Below, piece by piece: positions 49,511-60,868 of a stretch of 64,000 nucleotides of DNA. A program made the translations under genes and the position numbers. Below the pieces are notes generated by a model. That model was not told the origin of the DNA. It did not search any database and saw only the letters and a list, made by a program, of their open reading frames with translations. The stretch lies in contig OU015490.1 in NCBI GenBank assembly GCA_907164885.2, forward strand, positions 97,187,104 through 97,251,103, given 5' to 3'. Each line of letters begins with the position of its first letter. Position 1 is the stretch's first letter. This stretch comes from Dolomedes plantarius (Eukaryota > Arthropoda > Arachnida > Araneae > Dolomedidae).

Positions 49511-51094
49511 CTAGCTGAAAACACGTACTTCGCTACAGAGTACATTCAAATTAAATACAACGGTCAATGCATGCAATTAATGGTAAAAAAAATTATAAAA
49601 AAAAGTAACGGATGTTTTTATAGACAAAATAACGTAAAAGAAAATATTGAAATGAAATCTAATAGAACATACTGTGGCAATTCCCCCTCCTCGAGGCGAG
49701 TAGGAAGACCATTAAAATCGTCACTAGCCGTGAACCGATGCTAAAGAATGGCAGACCCCCCGAGCGAAAGAGAGCCACAATAGACACCTCTTCGAAGCGC
49801 ATTCCTGGTATGAAAAGAGGAGACAGTCTGGCGCCATATTTTGACATTGGCCGACAATGACAGTTTACGCCCTGAAACGAGATCGCTAACGAGGGAGCGG
49901 GCGATGAAGATGAAATAATCGGCATCGTTTTTTTGCGCACGGCTGGACGTTCAGCCTATCCGGAGCGAGCTGGAGAGAGGAGGCTGGAAAAAGAATTCCG
50001 CCAGGGATCAAGCTTTTAAATAAGCCGACGAGGGCTTGAAGACCAGTTTTTTGTGCGGAGAGTTTTTTCTTAGAGAGTTTAGGAGTGATACCTGATCTCC
50101 TAGCTCCACGCACTTTTAAGTGACTTGTTTTTTGTGAGGCTCTGCCCTCTACGTGAGAAGACCCTTTTTCACCGAGAAAGGTCGGGGAAACCGATCGGAA
50201 CTTGATCTCCCCAATTGTCTTATTTCGGAGAAGCTGCTAGCTTCCAGTGGACGAGTGCGGGCCCTTTTTTCTGTGACCTGATCAGCAGTTCGTCGCCTCG
50301 TTTTAGCGACAGTGTGCTCCATCCTTGAGAGACAGTTCCCGATTTCTACTCCAACTTCTACGGACTGCTTTGTATATTTATCATTCGAGATCGCGGCCTA
50401 ACCGTGTTTATTAAATAAAACTGAAATTCTCATTATCTTAAAAGTCTCTATTTTAGTAAGCTGTCTACCTTACACGTAACCTGTGACGCTACCTAAGTGT
50501 TTGCTTTTGACACAAATCGCAGGAATACGTTAGAATACTAAAGAATATAGTACATTTAATATAATACAGTTTCAGGAAAATTTCTTTTACTGTATTTTAA
50601 TTTTTTTTTTGGATAATGTGCAATCGTCTGCCGCTTTAGAAAGAAAAAAAAAAATTTGTCAATTTATTTCGTTGTTATGCACGTAACGATAAATTAATTT
50701 AAAGCCAAACAAAAAGAAAAGAAACCACGTAATCAGCATTTAATAAATTAAATTCTAAAAATTAATCTTTAAAAATTCACCAAAAATCAGAAAATGGAGG
50801 TAAAGATTCGAAACTAATTTCATTTTAAAGGAATTTTTATGTTCTTTATCGTGATATAAATTATATAATCCCCGATTATTATTTTAAATGCAAACTTAAA
50901 AAATGTTTCAAAAACAGCTTAAAAATGCAATTTAAAAAAATCTAAGGAAAATTTTTCGAAAATCTTTCTTAGTCCACCCCTACACTATAAGAATAATCGC
51001 CATACAAAATTTCAGCCCTTTGGGTCCAGTGGTTTTGTCTGTGCGTTGTCTGTCAGTCAGTCAGTCAGTTACGGAACTGTTTTATATATGTAGA
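49511..51094 (-). mobile_element. non-autonomous Helitron (repeat A, copy 2), with LTR insertion
   Basis: On the minus strand it begins TCTACATATATAAAACAG at 51094 directly after A, continues with ACTGACTGACTGACTGACAG, and ends GTACGTGTTTTCAGCTAG at 49511 directly before T. TC...CTAG ends between A and T, without target duplication, fit a Helitron. The 5' part contains AACCACTGGACCCAAAGGGC and GTGTAGGGGTGGACTAAG, shared with 6139-6480 and 63642-64000. About 820 bp of LTR-like DNA (49673-50493) interrupt it; the remainder of about 760 bp is non-coding. Confidence 0.7.
49673..50493 (+). mobile_element. probable solo LTR
   Basis: A block of markedly higher GC begins TGTGGCAATTCCCCCTCCTC and runs about 820 bp to near CTGTGACGCTACC. 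It has TTAAATAAAACTG (about 50410) as a likely polyadenylation signal, about 80 bp before the end. From memory, TGTGGCAATTCCCC starts are known from arthropod gypsy-type LTRs. I could not identify a target duplication, so the right edge is approximate. Short open frames inside are not credible genes. Confidence 0.6.
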
Positions 51095-52849
51095 TAATTC
51101 TGAGTTAATAATTTAATCAAATACTTTACACCCCGTTCTGTCATTGATAGTGTATAATTTATAAGAATTTATTTATCATTTAGCGGCGAAATACATTTTT
51201 TTAACTAAGCTAAACGCATTTATGATGAGATCCTTGATTTGTCTGCCATCTTTCAAAAAATTACTGGAATATTTATTTATTTTGCTACATTAATTACCGA
51301 AATGCTCATCATCAGTCCCATTTAGAGGCTTATTTTCCCCCAAATTATTGAACTTTAAATTTATTTCAGGATAAATCAATCTTTAGTAGGTTTTCAGATA
51401 GCATTCGTCAAAATTTATTGTACACAAACAAACAATGAAACAAAAAAACTGGTCATTGGTAGCTAATCCACACAAAGTCTTATAATGTCTTGAATTTAGT
51501 AACCCTGGACTAACATCAGTGAAACTTCTATTATTTACCTTATTAAATATATAGAAATAGTGTAAATATATTATTTCAGCTGATTTTAGATGCATCTTTT
51601 TTCTCTATATGGCCTTTTTATGTCCTTTTAATTTTTTATTAATTTCAGACAAATAAACTCAGAATTTTATTATTACAAAAATATACACGTACTGATTTTT
51701 TATGTGTATTTGTTTTATAGTATTAACTAAACCATGTTTTATCAAATTCGAATAAATGAGATCAATTTATAAGCAAGGAAAATAATTCTATCAAATTCCG
51801 TCTTCAAGGTAACCCTAAATTATAAACACGCTCTTAATCATGGGAAAACTTTAATCTGGTAAAATATCGGTAAAGAACTTAAGAAAAATTGTGCTTGGTA
51901 TATTTTTAATCGATTCAAAATGTTACTGGGTGTTTGCATAAATTTATTTTTATCGGTAATTTTCGATCAAATATGTTCCTCCATATAATACACAATAAAC
52001 TACTAGACCAATAATAAACTAGTTTTGAAAAGCATATTAAACCACAGTTGTTCTCAAAACCAGCAACTGTTTCTAAGTCTTTTACAAATGGCACAAAAAG
52101 TCCATTGTTTTATCATTTCGAATAGTTTACAGAAGAATTCAAATATAAATGTCTTTTAAAATGTTTACTTCCAGATTTATGTGGACAGTTCCAAAACCAC
52201 ACTCTCTCTGTAATTCCTCTTTAATGCGTCTTCTTTCAAACAATTTGCAGAATTATTTCAATGCTTTTTCACAAACTCTCTTTCACAATCTAAAGAAACT
52301 CCACGATTAATAACTGTCTTGCAGAAACGTTTGAAAGTTGTAAATGTTTAAAATTTTCTTTAATTCTTTTTATTTTCAAATACATTGGAATTCTAGCCAT
52401 TTAAACTATACACTCAATGATAAGTGTTTCTATTTCTTGCTGCCTAAATTGTAGATATTCTTGCTTTCTCAAATGACCTCGACTTTAAAACTGTTTAGTT
52501 TTAAACTTCGTATGCTTTAAAAATGTCTGGGTACAAAAATGTTTAATTTTAAACTTTTACTATGGTTTCTCTTTAAATTAATCATTTTATGGAAACTTTT
52601 ATCATCATTTAGTATGAAACCATCAAAAAATGTATAAAATGTACGTTCTATGCTAAGCTTTTTCCTAACAAATTCTTTTATCACGCTCGCATTTTGGCGG
52701 TCGTTAGTTCACCAAGAATTTAGACTACACAGAAATTTTATTCAACATCTGTTCTATCAAGGACTCAATACAATAAGAAATCGAAGAATTTCTCTAAAAG
52801 AAATGCTAGGAACACCTAACCAAGAGAATAATTTAGAGCTGTATTATTT
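51095..52849. other. unassigned AT-rich DNA
   Basis: No supported repeat. An 88-codon frame at 52650-52916 runs into the terminal repeat of the next element and is not regarded as a gene. Confidence 0.35.
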
Positions 52850-54117
52850 TATAAGGAAAGCCGTTCGCACTTTATGGAAACGATTTTGTAATTTATTTTT
52901 GTCGTTTGCATTATAAGATAAAAAATTGGCAACTTAAGAATAACCGTCTGCTATTTTTTTATTTGGTTGGAATGTAAAATAAAAGATTTATTTTGAAAAT
53001 GACTCCTACAATTGATAGATGGCTAGAGGGTTACCTAACTGCTCTCTGCGAGGAGTAATATTCGTTTCAACAAATTATAAAGAGGTGTAAAAATCGCGGT
53101 TATGGCATTTCAAAAAATATATCTATAATATATTTAATTTGAAAAAAAAAGCCTAACTGAAAGTAAAAATGGAAACATGACCACAAAACCTCCTCCTAAG
53201 ACTGTTCGGAAGCAGGTAAATATCAAGATTTGAAGTTGTCCTAAAATAAAATCCGCCGACTCAAAGATTCATTGCATCGAAACTAGGAACGTCTTCTGGC
53301 ACTGTAAGTAAAATCATTCATAAATATTTGAAGTTAAAAAGCCTAAGCAAAGCATAGTGCTGAAAGAAAAATAAATTGTAGAAAATTATATGAAAAATAC
53401 CTAGCTGCTGAAAAATGGAAATTTTTGGTCCCAAGAGGCATGGATTATTTATGTGACTTTAATAAAATAAGAAATCAATTTTCTACTCCTCAACTTACGG
53501 TAATGTCCGTAAGAAATGGCTTCTTCGGTGTACAGAAAAGTTTCCAAAAGAATTCATGATAGTTGCATGATATTGCTACAACGGCAAATTAAAAATCAAA
53601 AAAGTCATAAGTAAATCAAAAATTTATTCATTCAACTAGCAGCAGAATATTTTGGAACCAATTTTTGAAGATGAAATTCCATACTTATATGGAAAGGTCA
53701 TTGATAAAGTTGAGCTTCATATGAAGAAAGCCTCTAATCACACGTATAAATAAACTGCCGCTTATTTAACAAAGAAAGAATCAGAAACAGGCATAAAGTG
53801 CATCCCATTTAATGAAATATCTATAAAATCCCCTGACGCTTCTCCAATGGACTTTTGAGTAGTCAGTTTATTAAAACGATCCTAAGGAAAATGGACTCCA
53901 AGAACACTGAACAGACTTTGGAAAACAGCCTAAGAAGAATGGGGTAAAATTGACGTTACAGTGGTAAGAAAAAGTTTTCTTTCAAGGAAAATTCGAGCTA
54001 GAGCTATTACCAAGAACCATGGCTATCAAATAGAAGCAAATCGCCACAAAAATACGACATTTATACATAAAACTTAACTATCAAAATCGTTTCTATAAAG
54101 TGTGAAAGACCTTCTGT
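52850..54117 (+). mobile_element. mariner-superfamily element of DD41D type, copy 2
   Basis: The left end (AAAGCCGTTCGCACTTTATG, from about 52857) and the reverse-complemented right end (CAGAAGGTCTTTCACACTTT, from 54117) match the ends of the 7031-8335 element. Right-end similarity runs on through ATGTATAAATGTCGTA. The exact left border is blurred. About 1.27 kb, more decayed than copy 1. Confidence 0.8.
52999..54034 (+). pseudogene. DD41D-type transposase pseudogene, copy 2
   Basis: Starts MTPTIDRWLEGYLTALCEE followed by a stop, parallel to MKLAPKIDRWIEGYVTALSD of copy 1. Later blocks include KKIRRLKDSL-type and GTVSKIIHKYLKLKSL-type sequence, then VELHMKKASNHTYK (the second catalytic D replaced by K), TAAYLTKKESETGIKCIPFN and KSPDASPMDF with the third D. 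The final part, TKNHGYQIE-like, ends at about 54034. Numerous stops and frameshifts. The element keeps the same spacing in its last block, which supports assignment to the same family as 7114-8196. Confidence 0.8.
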
Positions 54118-55397
54118 ATGAACGGAAAAAAAGTTTTGCTTTTATATTATTTTGCATAGTAAGCAATATATTATTTGTCTTCTTTAGGTAACAAAAAAAT
54201 TTTAAAAAAAATATGAAGGCTTAAAATTTGACAAAAGTATTCAAGGACACTCTGCTATACAATATTCAGGACAACGGGTTGCAAATATGAAAATAATTCC
54301 CATTCTAGCAATATCTAACAGACGCATTACAATGATAATTATTTTGTAGCCTGTTTTAGTCCTCAAAAATATCGACAGTCATAGAGTGTCCCGTTGAATT
54401 GATTAGGGAAATCCGATGTGTCTAGATGATTCTATGCATCCGCTGTAGACCTATGGAGGTTAAGACGATTGAATTGCCACGACTCTGATGTTCTAAGAAT
54501 TCTATGTGTTTGCCCAAGTTTTTATTTTCTAAATACTTTATGCTTCACAACCATACCCATGGTCAATTAATTGGAAGCATCTGATGTCAAGAATGGGACG
54601 TATTTGCTTTTCTTTGTAGATATTGTTGACGAAATGGCTTTTAATTCCCCCCCCCCCAAAAAAAAACTGCATATTTAACAATTACATCCATTGTATTTTT
54701 AGCTAACAATACCAAACAAAAATATTTTTAAATAAATAACCAATAATGAGTAACATTGTCATGAAAAAGTGAAAAACAAAATTAGCATATAAATAAATGT
54801 CGTATTCATAAATGTCGTATATCATGTTGAATTTATAAATAATCGTGCCTTCTGTATCAATTAACATATTTCCATTCCATCCATTACGGATACTAAAAAC
54901 CGATATGCACAACAGTATAATGATACAATGACCAGTATGATTAGAAAAGCATGTAGTAAAAATTGAAAACCAAACTTTACAGTCATAAATCTTACTGTAA
55001 ACGGTAATGACAGTTTCCGTAACAAGGCTGTAACCAAACTGTACTTGTTGCGTGTCATTTGTAACATTTGAATTGTTTATGATTCAACAATCATCCACTG
55101 GACAAACAAATACTAGTCTTAAGTAGGTAATATTTAATGGCACATATTTAGTCCGCAGGGATTCATAATTATTGTAGCAAAGTAACAAAATGTTGTGAAA
55201 TCATGTCATGAAATCATGACTGAGAGCAAAGTCACGCAAAGCCTACGTCGACTTGACGGATCATTACTTATGCAGCTAAAAGTCAGATTTTCCAGTTGTT
55301 AAACAGCAACATACCCATATTCACGCCAAGACATTTTAGATTGTTGCCAGATTTAAATATAGCAGGTAATGAAAGGGATCTTATCAAAATCGATAGA
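54118..55397. other. unassigned AT-rich DNA
   Basis: A C-run of about 10 followed by an A-run lies near 54647-54666. Otherwise nothing is supported. Confidence 0.35.
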
Positions 55398-55823
55398 TTA
55401 AGGCTACTGTGTACTATCCCTATCGGATTCGCTGACCTCAATGTTAACCTATAGAGAAAATGTGTCTGCCATTTACAGCTACATAAATTCTGATAACCAA
55501 TAGAAACAGTGTTTTCAGATAGCCTGAACTTTTCTGCTCCTTGGGATTCATTTTATAAATTTCGTCTACCAAACGAATTTAAGAGCGTTTAAAACACATT
55601 ATACCAGATTCCCCCCCCCCCCCCCGAATAATTAAAAATATTGTTGGCTTTTTTTTTTCAAAAAACGAAAACTACCCCAAGGTGGAAAATTTTATTCTCT
55701 GTTACGAAGTACAATTTTTTATGAAAATCTTTCAATCCTAGTCGTCAATGCTTGGACACATTCTCTCCATAGGTTAACATTGAAGTGAGCGGATCCAATA
55801 GTGTTAGTACACAGCAGCTTTAA
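55398..55823. mobile_element. TTAA-flanked MITE family D, copy 2
   Basis: TTAA borders at 55398-55401 and 55820-55823. The left end TTAAGGCTACTGTGTACTAT and the reverse-complemented right end TTAAAGCTGCTGTGTACTAA pair over about 70 bp, including TGTTAACCTATxGAGA. The 426-bp element is non-coding and contains a run of about 15 C at 55611-55625. Confidence 0.85.
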
Positions 55824-55988
55824 CTTAAAAACAAATAAGGCCCCGAAGGGATTTCCTGGTGGTCCACGTGAAATTGCAGTTGCTGTTTTCAGGTTTACAC
55901 TGTAACACGATTGTCAGACTGTGCATTTAAATATAATTGCAATTTTTTCTAGCCCTATATGCAGTGGTAGTATTCAGACGGCTCGCTC

Positions 55989-56025
55989 CGGTTCTATAGA
56001 ACCGATACCGAATGTAGGTATCGGT
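55989..56025. repeat. palindrome plus hairpin
   Basis: A perfect 16-bp palindrome CGGTTCTATAGAACCG (55989-56004) overlaps a hairpin with a 9-bp stem, ACCGATACC/GGTATCGGT (56001-56009 with 56017-56025, 7-nt loop). GAACCG recurs just after. The surroundings (AGTGGTAGTATTCAGACGG) resemble a hAT subterminal region, but no complete element was found. Confidence 0.7.
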
Positions 56026-56079
56026 TTTCCGAACCGTTCGCTAATGAGCGCCAGCTGCATCGTTCATAGCACAATTTTT

Positions 56080-56834
56080 TTATGGTGACTGCCTACGTTC
56101 GGTGCCAATTTTTTAGAAAATCATTTTTTAAAGAATTTTTTTTTGTCTTTTATTGTAAAATAGCACTTAAAAATTAAAAAAAGAACAAAAACTTACCTGT
56201 AAATACCATACTTTCTCACAAATTGGACAATTTGAAGTAATTTTAAATGAAATTTAGCTAAATCGCCTATCACTCGGCACAAAATTCTAATACTACCATT
56301 TTAATTTCCTTCTCACACATAATATGTATGACAGTTATCTTCAAAATTATCCACAATGTAAGAGAAATTTTAAAATGCAAAAACAATACACACGATTTTA
56401 TGTTCCAATATGAATATTTTCCCTGATTCGTCATTCCTTTCCTTATAATAACAGTTCGAAATCAAAAACCTATTTATTATACATCAATTATTGTGTTTCA
56501 TTTCATTACCAATAGCATCTAAAACATTTCCTGAAAATATTATAAAATTATATACATTATTATGCTAGATATCATGATAACGGTAGATATTTGGGCTAAA
56601 AAACATAATTCTGATATAAACGCAATTAAAGTTGTTTGTCACTTCAAATTTGTAGCAGAATATTTAGCAGAATATTGTAGCAGAATAGTAGCTATAACTC
56701 TGCTTCTAATTGTTGTAGAATGAAAATCAAACCAGCTTTGAAAAGAGAAGAGATTGAATTACACTATTCTTGAAAAAATTAAATTGACCAAAATAGTAAA
56801 AAAATGACATTTTCAACATAGGCAGTCACCTTAA
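56080..56834. mobile_element. TTAA-flanked MITE family E, copy 1
   Basis: The left border is TTAT (decayed TTAA) followed by GGTGACTGCCTACGTT. The right border is TTAA at 56831-56834, with reverse complement TTAAGGTGACTGCCTATGTT. The interior (TTAAAAATTAAAAAAAG, CCTTCTCACACAT, CATTTCCTGAAAATATTAT) matches copy 2 at 59359-60084. Non-coding, 755 bp. Confidence 0.85.
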
Positions 56835-57262
56835 ATAAACCAATCCTACACCGGGTGTTTGGTCCTGTCTAATCGGAAAGGAAGGGCATCCTATTCCTAC
56901 AGTTCAAAGATTGTTAAGAATAAATCACATAGACTATGGTAAAAACAAAGAAAATTTCAAGTCTGGACGCCAATCAAACAGCAACATGGAAATACCTTCA
57001 ATAATAGTTTATCAAGCCTTAATATTTTGAAACTCTTTCTTAACACGTAATCTAGTTTTGTGTACCTCTTTTATTGTTTTGATTTAAGTAATTAATGGAT
57101 GAATTATTAAACTGCATTTCGGTATATCTTTTGATACACTTAAAATGGTCATTAGGACATAGATTATAACCTGTTGTTAATTTATTTGGATCCCACCACG
57201 GCCTATTCCCTGTTTACAATTTCGATAACATGGACGGTAAGAAAATCATTCCCTGCACTGCC
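56835..57262. other. unassigned AT-rich DNA
   Basis: No ORF or repeat found between the two TTAA elements. Confidence 0.35.
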
Positions 57263-57930
57263 TTAAGGGGACAAGGGACCTTCAAACTCGAATTTTTTAA
57301 TTTTAAATTTTTAACTCTATATACAAAATGAGAATAGTTAATTTTCTTTTTTATTACATTGAATACTCTTAGAATTCAAAATAAGGAATTTTTTGCAGAA
57401 TAATGACCTTTTTTCAATTTTTTTAAAAAAATGCTAAGCTTTTTCAAAATGCTCTATGCGCATTCTATATTAATTAAAGTATTTAATTTTTTTATTATAA
57501 ATTTACCATGTGTATAAAAATGCAAATGTGAATATTTTTTTTGTAGGAATCTAAATTTTTAAATATTTTATTTTTCTATTCTGCCTGTTATTATTTATGT
57601 TTATACTTTATTTTATGGTCTATAAATTTGAAAAAATATTTGTGATTTCAAAGAATTATGCCCAGTTTTGTGGCAAACACTTCAGTTAATAATTCTGAAA
57701 AATTTAGAAGATATGAGAAGAAAATGAATACGCATGGAGCCTTTTGAAAAATTCTACCATTTATTAAGAATTTTTTGATAAACAGGTCTAATTACTCCAC
57801 AAAATACTTATTCGTTAATTATAAGTATTTTCAATGTAGTAGAGAAGAATATTAATTATACCCATGTAGTATATAGAGTAAAATATTGAAAATTAACGAA
57901 GAAAGAATTGAAGGTCCCTTGTTCCCTTAA
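57263..57930. mobile_element. TTAA-flanked MITE family C, copy 2
   Basis: TTAA borders at 57263-57266 and 57927-57930. The ends TTAAGGGGACAAGGGACCTT and, reverse complemented, TTAAGGGAACAAGGGACCTT differ at one of 20 positions. Non-coding interior, 668 bp, uninterrupted. It is the reference for copy 1 at 36741-38128. Confidence 0.85.
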
Positions 57931-57947
57931 GTGGGCGTCCTCTGTAC

Positions 57948-58785
57948 TAGTGATGCGACATCGATAACAAAACATCGATGTTTTGAAACATCGATATTCA
58001 ATATTAAAACATCGATGCTAATAAAACATCGCCCAAAAACCATCGATGTTTTTAAACATCGATGTTTTAGAACATTCATTTTTTTAAAATGGTTTAGTAA
58101 TCTCTAACATTAATGTTACTTCCGTTAGTCGTGGGGGGAGGGGGGTGATTTAATTTTACTCTCTGATTGGGCAGGCACAAATGACAAAAACTTGGTTGCT
58201 TTGGGCTACATTGATGACTCAAAATTCTCGTTGTAAATACCGCCATGTTTTGCCTTCAAATGGCCAAATAAATTCGTGGTATTGCCAGAAGTTTTGAGGG
58301 ACTTAAGGCAAATATTGCATTTCGCTAATTTGTCAGAGGTTTTGTAAAAATATTTCTAAACGGTACTTTTGGGAGGCATCTTACTAATAATATTAACGCC
58401 AACTTATATAAAACCAGAACAAAACAAAAACTTAAATGGATGCACTCATGTATATACTATTTGTAAAATAAAACCCCATGGAAGGTTTTGGAGTGTCAGG
58501 CAGATTCCAAGCGCTCTGATTGGTTCATTGGTTGTTGATTGCCATTTGTCTGTTTGCTAAGGAATCATTCCCCCTTTTGTATTCGTCCTTTTCAGAATTC
58601 AGACTTACATTTACTGAGTGTGAAAATTATGCTACGTGGTAATTTTTTTATATTACGGTACTTTTTCATTAAAAAAAAAACATCGAGACAACGTAAAACA
58701 TCGAGCACAAAACATCGATGTTAAAAAAACATCGGCTTCAATAAATCGATGTTTTGAAAACATCGACATCGATGTCGCATCCCTA
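57948..58785 (-). mobile_element. hAT transposon with BED finger and subterminal CATCGATG repeats
   Basis: The ends TAGTGATGCGACATCGAT (left) and TAGGGATGCGACATCGAT (right, reverse complement) differ at one of 18 positions. Perfect 8-bp duplications CTCTGTAC lie at 57940-57947 and 58786-58793. Both subterminal regions (57960-58080 and 58670-58775) are packed with more than ten copies of AAACATCG/CATCGATG. At 838 bp it is internally deleted and keeps only a BED zinc finger remnant. Confidence 0.9.
58206..58379 (-). pseudogene. BED zinc finger of a hAT transposase
   Basis: The minus-strand frame starts MPPKSTV at 58379, has one in-frame TAG, and then reads KYFYKTSDKLAKCNICLKSL, KTSGNTTNLFGHLKAKHG, GIYNE, and stops at 58206-58208. 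CxxC followed 18 residues later by HxxxxH, with the aromatic residues before the first cysteine, is a BED-type zinc finger, the N-terminal DNA-binding domain of many hAT transposases. In an intact element it would recognise subterminal sequence, and the CATCGATG arrays on both sides are an obvious candidate site. The RNase H-like catalytic domain is deleted. One stop apart, all four zinc ligands remain. Confidence 0.85.
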
Positions 58786-58793
58786 CTCTGTAC

Positions 58794-59358
58794 AGACGTT
58801 ATTGGGAAGCCTGTGATCGCATGAGAATTTCATCTTAGTTGCTTTTCTTGTTTAGGTTTTTCCGTTTTGTTCTCCTTTGCGGTTTTGATTTTTTTTATCT
58901 TTTTTTGTATAACTTAAGGACTTTGCCCACATGTTTCTGCATTAGAATTTTTTTAAAAACTTAAAAACAAATAAAGCTAGATATGGTTTCAATTTATAAA
59001 AAATTATTACTACAGGTTTATTTAAAAATAATCTATCAGATATACGTGTCCATACGTGCATGAACATCTATGAAAAAACTGCATTTTCAAATGTAACTCA
59101 AATAATTCGCAGCCAAAAGACAGCCATGTATTGGCATAAATTAACTGCAACTAAATCATATCATATCAGTTGTAAATACATTCTGAGGAGAAAAGCATGC
59201 ATTTATGAATACCGTAAATTTAAATCCCTGATTAAGTGGGAAGAACAATTAAAAATAAAAATAAGTTTAATTATTACATTCACGGAATTTAATGTTGCAG
59301 AAAAAAGGAAGTGAGCTCATCTTAACTGAGGAGATAAATAAAAATCACTGTTGTAATT
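58794..59358. other. unassigned AT-rich DNA
   Basis: An 84-codon frame (59060-59314) shows no recognisable motif. Confidence 0.35.
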
Positions 59359-60084
59359 TTAAGGTGACTTACTACCATTGGAGCCAATCTTTTTAAGAAA
59401 TCATTTTTGTAAGGATTTTTTGGTTGCCTTTTATCGTAAAACATCACTTAAAAATTAAAAAAAGTTACCTGTAAATACTATTTTTTTATAAATTGGTGAA
59501 TTTGAAGTAATTTTTAACAAAATTTAGCTAAAACACCTATCACTGCACAAAACTGTAATGCAACTATTTAAATTTCCTTCTCACACATGATACATGTGAC
59601 AGTTATCTTCAAAATGACCTACAATCTAAGAATAGTTTTAAAATGCAAAAATAATGCAGACAATTTTTAGATCCAATATGAAAATTTTCCCCGATTCATC
59701 ATTGCGTTCCTTCTAAAAACAGCCCCAAATAAAAATCTATTTATTATACATCAATTATTGCATGTCCTTTCATTAACAATAGCATCTAAAACATTTCCTG
59801 AAAATATTATCAAATTATATGCATCATTATGTGAAATATCACGATAACGGTAGAGGTATGTGCTAAAAAACATTCTGAGCAAAACGCTTTTAAAATTGTT
59901 TGTCACTTCAATTTTGTAGCAGATGATGTTTTTTAAAATAGCTATAACTCTGCTTCTAATTGATGTAGAATGGAAATCAAAATGGTTTTGAAAATAGAAA
60001 ATATTGAATTACACGATTCTTGCAAAATTAAAATTGACCAAAATAGTCTAAAAATGACATTTTCAACGTAGGCAGTCACCTTAA
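59359..60084. mobile_element. TTAA-flanked MITE family E, copy 2
   Basis: TTAA borders at 59359-59362 and 60081-60084. The right end, reverse complemented, reads TTAAGGTGACTGCCTACGTT; the left reads TTAAGGTGACTTACTACCAT. Direct orientation relative to copy 1, with the same interior blocks. Non-coding, 726 bp. Confidence 0.85.
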
Positions 60085-60357
60085 ATTCGTGAAAAGTCAC
60101 TACAGTGTATTTAAATACAATACAAGACCATCGAAAAATGTGCCCGTGATTGCAACGTGAAATAAAGATCTATAAAATAGAACTCATGGTGTTAATTTTT
60201 TCAGCAAAAGATACAGAAATGAATATAGTTTTGGACATTATATAAATGGCGTAGGTCACGGATATTCTAAGTGTACGGAATGTTTTTCAGGTAACCCTAT
60301 AAACAAAAGTCTAGAGGTGTCAAATAGGGTGACCAAAAAATTGGACCATTCCTTCCT

Positions 60358-60868
60358 ATCCTACGTTAAAACCCATGTAGGAGGAAGTGCGACGCCACAG
60401 CGTAAGCGCATGCCTCCAGCGCATTCACGGTCACCATAACTTGGAAAAATAAAACTCCCAGAGGTAATATACAGTAAAACCTGTTTTTGTGTGGTAAAAA
60501 GGGAACACACAAAAAATATTGAGAAACTTCGTAAATAGCTATAACAGATAATTTTTCACAACATATTGAAGAAAAAAAATATGCGGTAGAGGGTCGTCAT
60601 ACCTTCCACTTACATAGGTTTTGACCTACATGAGTTTTGATCTACGTCAAAACCGATGTAGGAGGAAGCGCAACGTCACAGCGTTGGCACATGCCTCCAG
60701 CACAGTCACGGTCACCATAACTTGGAAAACTTCCAGAGGTAATATACAGAAAAGCCTGTCTTTGTGCGGTAAAAAGGGACCACACAAAAAATATTGAGAA
60801 ACTTCGTAAATAGCTATAACAGATAATTTTTCACAACATATTGAAGAAAAAAAATTATGTGGTAGAGG
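60358..60868. repeat. tandem duplication of about 235 bp across a transposon end
   Basis: 60358-60592 and 60641-60868 are about 90% alike by eye, sharing GCATGCCTCCAGC, ACGGTCACCATAACTTGGAA and TAGCTATAACAGATAATTTT. The unit includes both the flank and the left terminus of the pogo-type element at 60472, so the duplication happened after that element inserted. Confidence 0.85.

Noticed and set aside
52650..52916. 88-codon ORF just before the second DD41D element
   Set aside because: Its last part is the transposon's terminal repeat and the rest has no recognisable feature.
58369..58824. Plus-strand ORFs of about 60 codons within the 838-bp hAT
   Set aside because: They run through subterminal repeats or opposite the BED finger frame and carry no motif; the coding remnant is on the minus strand.
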